This document shows positions 45,539 to 56,481 of a stretch of 64,000 nt of DNA, piece by piece. The position numbers were made by a program, and so were the translations under genes. The stretch comes from Tessaracoccus lapidicaptus (GTDB lineage: Bacteria > Actinomycetota > Actinomycetes > Propionibacteriales > Propionibacteriaceae): positions 186,001 through 250,000 of the forward strand of contig NZ_MBQD01000011.1 in the NCBI RefSeq assembly GCF_001693815.1, read 5' to 3'. The notes beneath the pieces were generated by a model, which made no database searches, was not told where the DNA came from, and saw nothing but the letters and a program-made list of their open reading frames with translations. Position 1 is the stretch's first letter; every line of letters starts with the position of its first letter.

Positions 45539-47113
45539 TCAGCCCTGGCTGGCGCGGACGGGGATCCGCACGCCCAGCTCGGCGAGTTGCGGGTCGGTGA
45601 ACTTGTAGGCGTCGGTCACGGTGATGATCGTGTACGTCACCGTCGGCCCCGCGACGCTCACGGCCAGCTGGTACGGCACGGCCGCGTTGTCGGCCGTTGC
45701 CTGCCGGATGGAGAACAATCGCGAGCTCACCGCGACGCCGTCCTGCCCCGTCCCGCTGACAGCCGGCAGCTCGCTGACGGTGGCCGTGTTGACTCGGTCC
45801 TTGCACGAGGCGAGGGCCGTGCCCAGCTTGCCGGCGAAGGCGGTGGCCGCGGCGGCGTCCGCGAATGTGAACCTCATTTCGTCCACCCCGAACGTCGCCG
45901 GCGCCTGATCATCCTGAGTCATCAGGTAGGTCGCCTGCTCCCGGCCCGTCGGCCCCGGCTCGCTGACCAGGGTCATGTTCTCGCAGCCCATGCCCTGGCT
46001 CGTGAGGTCACCGGGCTCCGAGGCCGTCCATCGTCCGGCGCCCAGGCGGATCCGCGGGAGATCTGCGGGGATGAGCCAACCCACGGGCTCTACGGGCGGC
46101 ACGACGGCGGCGGCGACGGCCGGTTGGACGGTGCACGTCGCGTCCTCCGCCGCGCACAACGCGGTCTGGGTGCGGGCGGCCGCGGTGGCCAACAACCCCG
46201 GCTCGGCGGCGGCCCCGTTGCGGGCGACGTCGAGCATCTGGATCGACGTTCCGACCCTGGTCACGAGCACGGTGTGGAACTGGACGGGCTGGTTCTCGAA
46301 CGCCACGGTGATCTGGAACGCGCTGTCACCGAGCCCCGTCACCGCGCTCGACCGCACGATCCGCGCCGGGAGCTCGGCGCAGCCGGAGAGGGCGGTGGTG
46401 CGTTCGGTGAACATCTGCTCCGCTGCGGCCTCGGTGGCGTAGACGTCGATGCGGTGCAGCGCGGCCAGTTGGTCGGCGTCGGACGTGGCCAGCGTGCGCT
46501 GCAGCGACGTGGTCGGGTTATGTGCCGGGTTTTCGGTGCTCAGGCACGCGACGCGACCCTCGTGGTCGGCCGCGGCGGTGCTCGTCGCGGTCACCGCCCA
46601 CGACGCGGCGGCCGCGATGCCCGTGAGGTCCGAGCCGGACACCAGATCCGCGTCGGTGACGGCCGGCGCCGACGGGGAGGCGGACGCGGAGGGCGAGGAC
46701 GGGGCGGAGGGACCCGGGTCGGCGTCCAGCGGCGCGCGCGTCGCGAAGAAGGACACGGTGCCGACCACGAGCGCGCCGATCACGCCCCCGACGGCCCACC
46801 GGGCGAGCGATCCGCCACCCAGCGCCGACCGGAATCCGGGCGCCACAGAGGCCGGCGCGGCCGGCTCCGGCGGGGAACTGGAGGACAGCGCCGAGCGGCG
46901 CGGGGCGGGGCTGGGGCTCTCGGCGTACTCGCCGGCCGACCGCGGGAACACGGGCGGGGGAATGGGAGTGACGCCCTCGACTTCGGCCGCCGAGCCGCGT
47001 CGCGGGCGGAACAGGTCGTGCCCTGAGGTATCGTCCGAGTCCGGCGGGGTCGTGGCGGGGTCCTCGTCGGACTGCCAGGCCCGGCGGGGGCGGAATCGCT
47101 CGTCCTCACTCAT
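45539..47113 (-). CDS. Single-pass membrane protein with large extracytoplasmic, possibly duplicated sensor-like domain
   Basis: 524 residues. The cytoplasmic N terminus (1-100) is Pro/Ser-rich with two copies of FRPRR (about 7-11 and 35-39). A membrane helix spans about 104-124, then a Ser/Pro/Ala linker. The rest looks like two related halves (about 140-310 and 325-524), each with paired Cys, similar in style to the PknH-type extracellular sensor domain; this is a weak match by eye. No signal peptide or enzyme motif. ATG 47113 is preferred over GTG 47119 for RBS spacing (GGGAGG). It lies where Mycobacterium has Rv0953c/Rv0954 between sucD and perM. Confidence 0.65.
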   Translation of the reverse strand: MSEDERFRPRRAWQSDEDPATTPPDSDDTSGHDLFRPRRGSAAEVEGVTPIPPPVFPRSAGEYAESPSPAPRRSALSSSSPPEPAAPASVAPGFRSALGGGSLARWAVGGVIGALVVGTVSFFATRAPLDADPGPSAPSSPSASASPSAPAVTDADLVSGSDLTGIAAAASWAVTATSTAAADHEGRVACLSTENPAHNPTTSLQRTLATSDADQLAALHRIDVYATEAAAEQMFTERTTALSGCAELPARIVRSSAVTGLGDSAFQITVAFENQPVQFHTVLVTRVGTSIQMLDVARNGAAAEPGLLATAAARTQTALCAAEDATCTVQPAVAAAVVPPVEPVGWLIPADLPRIRLGAGRWTASEPGDLTSQGMGCENMTLVSEPGPTGREQATYLMTQDDQAPATFGVDEMRFTFADAAAATAFAGKLGTALASCKDRVNTATVSELPAVSGTGQDGVAVSSRLFSIRQATADNAAVPYQLAVSVAGPTVTYTIITVTDAYKFTDPQLAELGVRIPVRASQG

Positions 47114-47142
47114 CCTCACTCACCTCCCAGAGCGGTCAGTCG

Positions 47143-47172
47143 CGGCGGTATCGATGCGCAACACTACCGCCG
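47143..47172. promoter_or_regulatory. Inverted repeat in the divergent gap before the DUF6350 gene
   Basis: CGGCGGTA (47143-47150) and TACCGCCG (47165-47172) form a perfect 8-bp inverted repeat with a 14-base centre. TAGTGT on the minus strand (47166-47161) could be a -10 for the sensor-like gene. Either an operator or a leader hairpin. Confidence 0.35.
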
Positions 47173-47210
47173 GACCCAAACACCCGCGACGATCAGGAGA
47201 GGGAAGCGCC

Positions 47211-48413
47211 ATGTCACGACGCAGCGGAGGCCACCGCACGGTGGCGGTCGACGTCGACGCCCCTAGCGCCCGAGCGCAACGGTCCTGGCCCTGGCCGTGG
47301 TACCTGCCCGCGCTCGTCGGCCCCCTGGCGGTGCTCGCCGCCGCCTGGCTGCTGCTCGCGGCGGCGGCGGTCGTCGGCTGGCTGACGTCGCCGGAAGCCG
47401 ACGCAGGTGCCGCGCTCCGGTTGGCGGGCCAGGTCCTGATCCTGGCGCACGGCGGACCCGTCGACATCGCCGGCGTGCTGGTGTCGATGGCCCCGTTGGG
47501 GCTCACCGCGCTACTGGTGTTTCTCGCCCTGCCGGTGGTGGGGGTCGCGGCTCGTCAGGCCTCGGAGGCGTGGCCGCACCTGGACGCCGAGGGCACCGTC
47601 CTGAGGGTGGCCGGCGCGTTCGGTGGCACCTACGCCCTCGCCGTGACCGTACTGGGCGCGCTCCTGGGCAGTGCCTCGCCGCGGCTCGCGGCCGGCGGGC
47701 TCACCGTCGGCGCGATCGCGGGGCTGTGGGGCGCCTCCCGCGCCCTCGCCTACGACCCGACGGCCGTCTGGCCCGGCTGGCTGCGTGCCGTGCCGCGGGC
47801 CCTCGCCGCCGCCACCCTCACCGTGCTGGCCGGCGCGGCGGCGGCGCTGGCGGTGGGTCTCGTCCTCGGGCGCGACGCCGTCACCGCCATCGTCGAGGGC
47901 CTCGACGGCGGCCCAGCGGGCGTGACGCTGCTGGTCGTGCTCCACCTCCTCTACCTGCCGAACCTGGTCCTCGCAGCGGCCTCCTGGATCCTGGGCGCCG
48001 GCGTGACGCTCGGCGACGGCTCGCTGCTGAGCATGGCGGGCGCCGACGTCGGGCTCCTGCCGGCCATCCCGGCGTTCGGGATCGTGCCGCCCGGAGAGGG
48101 CTCGTGGAGCGCGCTGTGGTGGCTGACCGTCGGCGTCGTGGCGGGCGCTCTGGCCGGCGTGGCGGTGGCGTGGGCCCGGCCCCGCGCGCGGTTCGACGAG
48201 ACCGCGCTGGTGGGGGGCCTGTCGGGCGTGGCCGCGGGGCTGCTCCTCACCGTCCTGGCCGCGCTGGGCGCCGGCGGCCTCGGCGCCGACCGGCTCGCGC
48301 ACCTGGGGGCCCGTGTGGGCGAGCTGGCCGTCTTCGCCCCGACGCTCCTGGGTCTGGCCGGACTGGTCAGCGGGCTGTTCGTGGGACTCGCCCGCCGCCC
48401 CCGCGCGGACTGA
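47211..48413 (+). CDS. DUF6350 multi-pass membrane protein (PerM-like)
   Basis: 400 residues with about eight to ten membrane segments rich in Ala, Leu, Gly and Val (for example YLPALVGPLAVLAAAWLLLA, FGGTYALAVTVLGALLG, VTLLVVLHLLYLPNLVLAA). The segments VLHLLYLPNLVLAAASWILG and GTGF/GEGSW-like loop PPGEGSWSALWW are typical of DUF6350. In Mycobacterium tuberculosis the protein at this position, PerM (Rv0955), precedes purN-purH and supports cell division in stress. ATG 47211 follows GGAGAGGG. The longer frame to 46449 overlaps the opposite gene and is rejected. Confidence 0.82.
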   Translation: MSRRSGGHRTVAVDVDAPSARAQRSWPWPWYLPALVGPLAVLAAAWLLLAAAAVVGWLTSPEADAGAALRLAGQVLILAHGGPVDIAGVLVSMAPLGLTALLVFLALPVVGVAARQASEAWPHLDAEGTVLRVAGAFGGTYALAVTVLGALLGSASPRLAAGGLTVGAIAGLWGASRALAYDPTAVWPGWLRAVPRALAAATLTVLAGAAAALAVGLVLGRDAVTAIVEGLDGGPAGVTLLVVLHLLYLPNLVLAAASWILGAGVTLGDGSLLSMAGADVGLLPAIPAFGIVPPGEGSWSALWWLTVGVVAGALAGVAVAWARPRARFDETALVGGLSGVAAGLLLTVLAALGAGGLGADRLAHLGARVGELAVFAPTLLGLAGLVSGLFVGLARRPRAD

Positions 48414-48420
48414 CGCCCCT

Positions 48421-48426
48421 TAGGAT
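48421..48426 (+). promoter_or_regulatory. Leaderless -10 box of purN-purH
   Basis: TAGGAT lies 6 bases before the purN GTG at 48433; no RBS. Confidence 0.45.
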
Positions 48427-48432
48427 GTCCGG

Positions 48433-49004
48433 GTGACCACTCGCGTTGTCGTCCTCCTGTCCGGCTCGGGCACTCTCTGCCAGGCGCTGTTCGACGCGAT
48501 CGACGCGGGGGGCGTGGACGCTGAGGTCGTCGCGGTCGTCTCCGATCGATCCGACGCGCAGGGTCTGGATCGGGCCGCGGCGCGCGGCGTTCCCGCCGTC
48601 GCCCACCCCCTCGAGCGGGGTGGCGACCGCGCGGCGTGGGACAGCGAACTCACTGACATCGTCGCCGGGTTCGAGCCTGACCTCGTCGCCTCCGCCGGCT
48701 TCATGAAATTGCTGGGCCCAGCGTTCCTCGAGCGCTTCGGGGGCCGCACCATCAACACGCACCCGGCGCTGCTACCGAGCTTCCCGGGCATGCATGGCCC
48801 GAGGGACGCGCTGCTGGCGGGGGTCAAGGTCACCGGGGCCACGGTCTTCCTGGTCGACGCCGGCGTCGACACCGGTAGGATCCTGCTGCAGGGCGCCGTC
48901 GACGTGCTACCGGACGACGACGTGGCCTCACTCCACGAACGCATCAAGGTGGTCGAACGCCGACTCCTGATCCAGGCCGTGGCCGAATGGAAAGAAGGGA
49001 ACCC

Positions 49005-49008
<4 letters not shown>
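48433..49008 (+). CDS. purN: Phosphoribosylglycinamide formyltransferase 1
   Basis: Formylates GAR with 10-formyltetrahydrofolate in purine synthesis. 191 residues: [18 protein letters not shown] at the start, the catalytic region [16 protein letters not shown] with the Asn-His pair, and the folate loop [16 protein letters not shown]. The second catalytic Asp lies in [11 protein letters not shown] start is likely leaderless. The stop overlaps the purH start by GTGA. Confidence 0.95.
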
Positions 49009-50564
<1,556 letters not shown>

Positions 50565-50586
50565 CCGCCAGCCCCAGGAGGCATCC

Positions 50587-51441
50587 GTGACCGCGCAGAA
50601 GCTCGACGGCAAGGCCACCGCGGCCGCCATCAAGTCCGAACTGACCCAGCGGGTCGCGGCGCTGCGGGAGCGCGGCGTCGTCCCCGGCCTGGCGACGGTC
50701 CTCGTGGGGGAGGACCCCGCGAGCCAGAGCTACGTGAGGATGAAGCACCGCGACTGCGAGGAGGTGGGCATCGCGTCCATCCGCGTGCACCTGCCCGCGG
50801 ACGCGTCGGCCGCTCAGTTGCAGGAGGCCATCGAGTCGCTCAACGCCGACGAGGCGGTCACCGGCTACATCGTGCAGCTGCCCATCCCGCGGCACCTGGA
50901 CGAGAACTGGGCGCTCGGGCTGATCCACCCGGACAAGGACGCCGACGGCCTGCACCCCATCAACCTGGGGCGTCTGGTGCTCAACGAGCCCGCGACGCTG
51001 CCGTGCACGCCGCGCGGCATCGTCGAGCTGCTGCGGCGCCACGGCGTGGAACTGCGCGGAGCGGAGGTGTGCGTGGTCGGCCGCGGCATCACGGTCGGGC
51101 GGCCCCTGGGCCTCATCCTCACCCGGCGCAGCGAGAACTCCACCGTCACCCTGTGCCACACCGGCACGCGGGACCTGGCGGAGCACACCAGGCGGGCCGA
51201 CATCGTCGTGGCCGCGGCCGGCGTGCCGCACATGATCACGGCCGACATGATCCGCGACGGCGCCGTGCTCGTCGACGTCGGCGTCAGTCGGGTCGACGGC
51301 AAGACGGTGGGCGACCTGGCCCCCGACGTGTGGGACAAGGCCTCCTTCGTGACGCCCAATCCGGGCGGCGTGGGACCCATGACCCGGGCCATGCTGCTGA
51401 GCAACGTCGTGGACCGGGCCGAAGCCCTCCATGCCCGGTAA
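50587..51441 (+). CDS. folD: Methylenetetrahydrofolate dehydrogenase / cyclohydrolase
   Basis: Makes 10-formyl-THF, the donor used by PurN and PurH and consumed by PurU. 284 residues: [37 protein letters not shown] (active Tyr and Lys), PLPIPRHLD-like [32 protein letters not shown] and the dinucleotide motif [13 protein letters not shown]. The ending [13 protein letters not shown] is the family signature. AGGAGG precedes the GTG. It overlaps the DUF3017 gene by 11 bases. Confidence 0.96.
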   Translation: MTAQKLDGKATAAAIKSELTQRVAALRERGVVPGLATVLVGEDPASQSYVRMKHRDCEEVGIASIRVHLPADASAAQLQEAIESLNADEAVTGYIVQLPIPRHLDENWALGLIHPDKDADGLHPINLGRLVLNEPATLPCTPRGIVELLRRHGVELRGAEVCVVGRGITVGRPLGLILTRRSENSTVTLCHTGTRDLAEHTRRADIVVAAAGVPHMITADMIRDGAVLVDVGVSRVDGKTVGDLAPDVWDKASFVTPNPGGVGPMTRAMLLSNVVDRAEALHAR

Positions 51442-51724
51442 GCCGGACAAGCCTGCCGACTCCTACCCGGACAATCCCTGGCCCCTGGCTGCCGCCCTGT
51501 CCCTGGTCGCCGTCGGGGCCGGGTTCGCAGCGTTCGGTCACTGGCGGAGGGGGTCGCTGCTCATCGGAGGCGCGCTGCTGCTCGCGGCGATGCTGCGGCT
51601 CGTGCTGCCCATGACAATGGCCGGGCTCCTGGTGGTGCGGCGCCGCTGGATCGATGTCACGGTGCTCGCGGTCCTGGGCGCGGCGGTCCTGGCCGTGACC
51701 CTGGTGGTGCCGCCATCGCGCTGA
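51431..51724 (+). CDS. DUF3017 small membrane protein
   Basis: 97 residues with three membrane segments ([59 protein letters not shown]) and [14 protein letters not shown] between. It matches the actinobacterial DUF3017 family, which regularly follows folD. Function unknown. It begins at an ATG inside the folD end, so the two are translationally coupled. Confidence 0.85.
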   Translation: MPGKPDKPADSYPDNPWPLAAALSLVAVGAGFAAFGHWRRGSLLIGGALLLAAMLRLVLPMTMAGLLVVRRRWIDVTVLAVLGAAVLAVTLVVPPSR

Positions 51725-51746
51725 TGAGAGCTTTCTGGCGCGCCGG

Positions 51747-51752
51747 TACGAT
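51747..51752 (+). promoter_or_regulatory. Leaderless -10 box of the VKOR gene
   Basis: TACGAT lies 7 bases before the ATG at 51760. This position supports ATG 51760 over the upstream in-frame ATGs at 51724 and 51751, which would be at or before the promoter. Confidence 0.45.
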
Positions 51753-51759
51753 GTGGCGC

Positions 51760-52401
51760 ATGCAGTCGACCGCTCTCCTCGACGAGGACGCCACCCACAC
51801 GATCGAGCAGCCGAGTCGGCGCTCCCGCACCATCCTCTTCCTCGAGATGCTGGTGTTCGCGACCCTGAGCCTGCTCGCGTCCTTCGTGCTCAGCTACGAC
51901 GCCATCCTCATCGCCCAGAACCCCGACGTGGTCCTCAGCTGCTCCATCAACGCGGTCTTCGACTGTGTGAAGGTCGGCGCCACACCACAGGCCAACGTCT
52001 TCGGGTTCCCCAACGCCTTCCTGGGCCTGATCGCCGAGCCCGTGGTCATGACGATCGCGGTGGCGTCCCTGGCGGGCACCCGGTTCCCCCGGTGGTTCAT
52101 GTTCACGGCGAACGTCGTGTACTTCCTGGGCGTGATCTTCGCGTACTGGCTGCTGTTCCAGTCCACGTTCGTCATCGGGGCGCTGTGCCCCTGGTGCATC
52201 CTCGTCACCGTCGCCACCACGTTCGTGTTCTGGTCGATGACGCAGTGGAACATCCTGGAGGGCAACCTCTTCCTCCCTCCGGCCGCCCAGGAGAGGGCGC
52301 TCGCCTTCGTTCGCGGCGGCTGGCTGACCATCGCGCTCATGGTGTGGCTGGCCGTCGTCGTGTTGATCGAGATCCTCCACTGGGTGTTCCGCGTCATCTG
52401 A
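51760..52401 (+). CDS. Vitamin K epoxide reductase family protein
   Basis: Membrane quinone-linked disulfide generator that re-oxidises an extracytoplasmic DsbA-like partner. 213 residues with four or five helices. The loop Cys pair is Cys61 and Cys69 (LSCSINAVFDCV) and the active CxxC is Cys143-Cys146 (GALCPWCILVT). FGFPNAFLGLIAEPV is also typical. Actinobacteria use VKOR in place of DsbB. No DsbA-like gene is adjacent. Confidence 0.92.
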   Translation: MQSTALLDEDATHTIEQPSRRSRTILFLEMLVFATLSLLASFVLSYDAILIAQNPDVVLSCSINAVFDCVKVGATPQANVFGFPNAFLGLIAEPVVMTIAVASLAGTRFPRWFMFTANVVYFLGVIFAYWLLFQSTFVIGALCPWCILVTVATTFVFWSMTQWNILEGNLFLPPAAQERALAFVRGGWLTIALMVWLAVVVLIEILHWVFRVI

Positions 52402-52436
52402 TCTCGACCCCTCGGCGGCGCGGGCGCGCCGGGCGG

Positions 52437-53474
<1,038 letters not shown>

Positions 53475-53487
53475 GCCGCGCCGCCCG

Positions 53488-53535
53488 CACGTGACGAGGC
53501 CCGCCCCCTGATCCGGGGGCGGGCCTCGTCACGTG
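53488..53535. terminator. Bidirectional terminator between mdh and the acetate symporter
   Basis: A perfect 21-bp stem (53488-53508 with 53515-53535) around TGATCC. It lies 13 bases after the mdh stop and 14 bases from the symporter stop on the other strand, serving both convergent genes. Confidence 0.9.
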
Positions 53536-53549
53536 TACGACGACCGGGG

Positions 53550-55160
53550 TCAGTGGTCGATGGCGCCCTCGGCGCCGGCGCCGGTCATGGAGCGGACCTC
53601 CATCTCGGCCCCCTGGTCGGCGAAGCGGTCGCCGTCGGGCCGCACGACGGAGCCCAGCCAGCCCAGGAAGAACCCGACGGGCACCGAGACGATGGCCGGT
53701 GAATCGACGGGGAACCACGCGAAGTCGACGGTGGGGAACATCGAGCCCTTCGCGCCGGAGACCGCGGGGGAGAAGATGATCAGCACCACGGCGGTGATGA
53801 GGCCGCCGAAGATGGACCACACCGCACCCGCGGTCGAGAACCTCTTCCAGTACAGCGAGTACAGGATCGACGGCAGGTTCGCCGACGCCGCGACCGCGAA
53901 CGCCAACGCCACCAGGAACGCCACGTTCTGGCCGTTGGCGGCGATGCCGCCGACGATGGCGACCAGGCCGATCGTCACCGAGGTCCAGCGCGCGACCTTC
54001 ACCTCCTTGGCCGGGTCGGCCTTGCCGTCCTTGAGCACCGAGTTGTAGATGTCGTGGGCGAACGACGCCGAGGCCGTGATGGTGAGGCCGGCGACGACGG
54101 CCAGGATGGTGGCGAACGCCACACCCGCGATGACGGCCATCAGGATGGTGCCGCCCAGCTCGTAGGCCAGCGCCGGGGCCGCTGCGTTCGCGCCGCCGGG
54201 CATCTCGCCGATCGCCGCGGGGCCGACCAGCCACGCCGCGCCGTACCCCAACACCATCGTGAAGAGGTAGAACGCGCCGATGAGCCCGATTGCCCAGGTC
54301 ACGGAACGCCGGGCCTCCTTCGCCGTCGGGACCGTGTAGAAGCGCATCAGCACGTGCGGCAGCCCGGAGGCGCCGAGCACGAGGGCCATGCCCATGGAGA
54401 TGAGGGCGATGGGGTCCTTGTAGCGCTCCATGGGGGCCAGAAGGTTGGTGGTCGAGCCGTCGGCGGCCGACTTGTCGATCGCGTTGCCCAGGAGCTCGGA
54501 CAGGTTGAACCCGACCATGGCGAGCACCCACACCGTCATGAGACCCGCGCCCAGGATCAGCAGAACGGCCTTGATCATCTGCACCCACGTGGTGCCCTTC
54601 ATGCCGCCGATGAGCACGTAGCCCACCATGAGCAGGCCGACGATGGCGATGACGATGTTCTGCCCCAGTGGCGACGAGATGCCGAGCAGCAGCGACACCA
54701 GCGCCCCCGCACCCGCCATCTGGGCGAGCAGATAGAAGAAGGACACCGCCAGCGTCGAGGTCGCGGCGGCGAGCCGGACCGGTCGCTGCTGCATCCGGAA
54801 GCTCAGTACGTCCGCCATCGTGTACTTGCCCGTGTTGCGCAGGGGTTCCGCGACGAGCAGCAGCGCCACGAGCCAGGCCACGAGGAACCCGACCGAGTAC
54901 AACAGGCCGTCGTACCCGTAGAGCGCCACCGCGCCCACGATGCCGAGGAACGACGCCGCCGACAGGTAGTCTCCCGCGATCGCGAAGCCGTTCTGCCGGC
55001 CGTCGAACTGGGCCCCGCCGGTGTAGAAGTCGCTGGCCTTCTTCTTCCCGCCGCGCGTCACGCGGATGACCACCGCCATCGTGATGACGACGAAGGCGGC
55101 GAAGATGCCGATGTTGATGAACGGATTGCCCAGCTGCTGGGTCTCGAGGAGGCCGATCAT
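53550..55160 (-). CDS. actP: Cation/acetate symporter (ActP-like sodium:solute symporter)
   Basis: Takes up acetate or related short acids with Na+ (SSS family). 536 residues, about 13 membrane helices. Seen: DFYTGGAQFDGRQNGFAIAGDYLSA (given in part: DFYTGGAQFDGRQNG then FAIAGDYLSAASFLG), a family hallmark, GMALVLGASGLPHVLMRFYT and ITASASFAHDIYNS. The ATG at 55160 overlaps the DUF485 stop by ATGA; longer frames to 55679 are rejected. Substrates other than acetate (propionate, pyruvate) are possible. Paired with DUF485 as in yjcH-actP. Confidence 0.9.
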   Translation of the reverse strand: MIGLLETQQLGNPFINIGIFAAFVVITMAVVIRVTRGGKKKASDFYTGGAQFDGRQNGFAIAGDYLSAASFLGIVGAVALYGYDGLLYSVGFLVAWLVALLLVAEPLRNTGKYTMADVLSFRMQQRPVRLAAATSTLAVSFFYLLAQMAGAGALVSLLLGISSPLGQNIVIAIVGLLMVGYVLIGGMKGTTWVQMIKAVLLILGAGLMTVWVLAMVGFNLSELLGNAIDKSAADGSTTNLLAPMERYKDPIALISMGMALVLGASGLPHVLMRFYTVPTAKEARRSVTWAIGLIGAFYLFTMVLGYGAAWLVGPAAIGEMPGGANAAAPALAYELGGTILMAVIAGVAFATILAVVAGLTITASASFAHDIYNSVLKDGKADPAKEVKVARWTSVTIGLVAIVGGIAANGQNVAFLVALAFAVAASANLPSILYSLYWKRFSTAGAVWSIFGGLITAVVLIIFSPAVSGAKGSMFPTVDFAWFPVDSPAIVSVPVGFFLGWLGSVVRPDGDRFADQGAEMEVRSMTGAGAEGAIDH

Positions 55161-55507
55161 CGGCGGGTTCCCTCCAGGTCCTCGCGCAGGCCGGCTGCGA
55201 TCGGGTCGACCTTCTTGTTCATGTGACGGATGTAGAGCCAGGTGATGAGGAAGGTGCTGACGAACTGGGCCAGCCCGAACAGGATGCCGACCGTGAGGTT
55301 GCCGGCGACGCTGGTCATCATGAGGTCCTTGGCGAAGATCGAGCCCAGCACGTACGCGAGGTACCAGGCCAGGAACACCGCGGTCATGGGGAACGCGAAG
55401 GAACGGAACGTCTTCTTCAGCGTGGCGAACTCGGGTGAGCGTTGCACCCGGTGGAAGTCCTCCGCGGGGATGACCGCCGGCCGGTCGATGGGGTCGTGAG
55501 TAGTCAT
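55157..55507 (-). CDS. DUF485 membrane protein (YjcH-like)
   Basis: 116 residues. A cytoplasmic N terminus with EDFHRVQRSPEFATLKKTFRSF (quoted across a family motif of 22, key residues Phe, Leu and Arg) leads to two helices: FPMTAVFLAWYLAYVLGSI and ILFGLAQFVSTFLITWLYI, then HMNKKVDPIA. DUF485 proteins are encoded directly upstream of ActP symporters and may be accessory subunits. It overlaps actP by ATGA. ATG at 55507 with GAGGAG upstream at a rather long spacing of about 12. Confidence 0.88.
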   Translation of the reverse strand: MTTHDPIDRPAVIPAEDFHRVQRSPEFATLKKTFRSFAFPMTAVFLAWYLAYVLGSIFAKDLMMTSVAGNLTVGILFGLAQFVSTFLITWLYIRHMNKKVDPIAAGLREDLEGTRR

Positions 55508-55612
55508 GGGTGGATGATTTCTCCTCTACCGTGTCGCGCGTCGTTGCGCGGACAGGAGCGTAACAAGAATCCGGGCCACCCTGCGTCCCCGTTCGGCCGT
55601 GGGACGACCCGC

Positions 55613-55618
55613 TAGAGT
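55613..55618 (+). promoter_or_regulatory. Leaderless -10 box of purU
   Basis: TAGAGT lies 7 bases before the ATG at 55626; no RBS. The remaining gap 55508-55612 to the divergent DUF485 gene shows nothing else clear. Confidence 0.45.
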
Positions 55619-55625
55619 TCGTCGC

Positions 55626-56465
55626 ATGCATCAGCTCGTCGTCACGCTCGACTGCCCAGACCGACCGGGAATCGTGCACGCGATCTCCGGCGGCATCGTG
55701 GCCGCCCGCGGGAACATCACCGAGCTGCAGCAGTTCTCCTCACCCGACACCGGCCACTTCTTCACGCGCATCGAGGTCCAGGGCGCGGACCCCGCCGAGC
55801 TGGAGACCGAGATCGCCGCCGTCGCGTCGGACCTCGGGGCCCGGTTCCGGGTCGACGACGCGACGCGCCCCACCCGCACCTTGATCCTGGCCTCCAAGGC
55901 CGGCCACGTCGTCAACGACCTGCTGTTCCGCTGGCGGGGCGGGGACCTGCCGATCGACGTGGTGGGGATCATGGCCAACCACGACGTCCTGGCCCCCATG
56001 GCCGAGTTCTACGGCGTGCCGTTCACGCACCGCGTCGTGACGGCCGAGAGCAAGGCGGACTTCGAGGCCGAGGTCCGGCGCGCCGTCGGAGAGCAGGACG
56101 TGGAGCTGGTCGTGCTGGCCCGCTACATGCAGATCCTGAGCCCCGAGCTGTGTGCGTTCCTCGCCGGCCGCGCCGTCAACATCCACCACTCGTTCCTGCC
56201 GGGATTCAAGGGCGCCAACCCCTACCGGCAGGCGCACACCCGCGGGGTGAAGCTCATCGGCGCCACGGCCCACTTCGTCACCAGCGATCTGGATGAGGGG
56301 CCCATCATCGAGCAGAACGTGGTGCGCGTCGACCACACGATGGACGTGGCCAAGCTCGTGCGCAAGGGACAGGCGCAGGAGTCCCAGACCCTTGCCGAGG
56401 CCGTGCGGCTCCTGGCCGAGCACCGCGTGCTGGCCGACGGGGACCGCACCGTCATCTTCCGCTAG
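55626..56465 (+). CDS. purU: Formyltetrahydrofolate deformylase
   Basis: Hydrolyses 10-formyl-THF to formate and THF, balancing one-carbon pools and providing formate. 279 residues: an N-terminal ACT domain (LVVTLDCPDRPGIVHAISG), then a formyltransferase-like domain with INIHHSFLPGFKGANPY (catalytic His) and the Asp in TSDLDEGPIIEQ. The ATG at 55626 starts MHQLVVTLDCPDRPG; frames to 55599 are rejected. purN and folD in the same 8 kb act on the same cofactor. Confidence 0.95.
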   Translation: MHQLVVTLDCPDRPGIVHAISGGIVAARGNITELQQFSSPDTGHFFTRIEVQGADPAELETEIAAVASDLGARFRVDDATRPTRTLILASKAGHVVNDLLFRWRGGDLPIDVVGIMANHDVLAPMAEFYGVPFTHRVVTAESKADFEAEVRRAVGEQDVELVVLARYMQILSPELCAFLAGRAVNIHHSFLPGFKGANPYRQAHTRGVKLIGATAHFVTSDLDEGPIIEQNVVRVDHTMDVAKLVRKGQAQESQTLAEAVRLLAEHRVLADGDRTVIFR

Positions 56466-56481
56466 GCGGGCCGAAGCCTCC

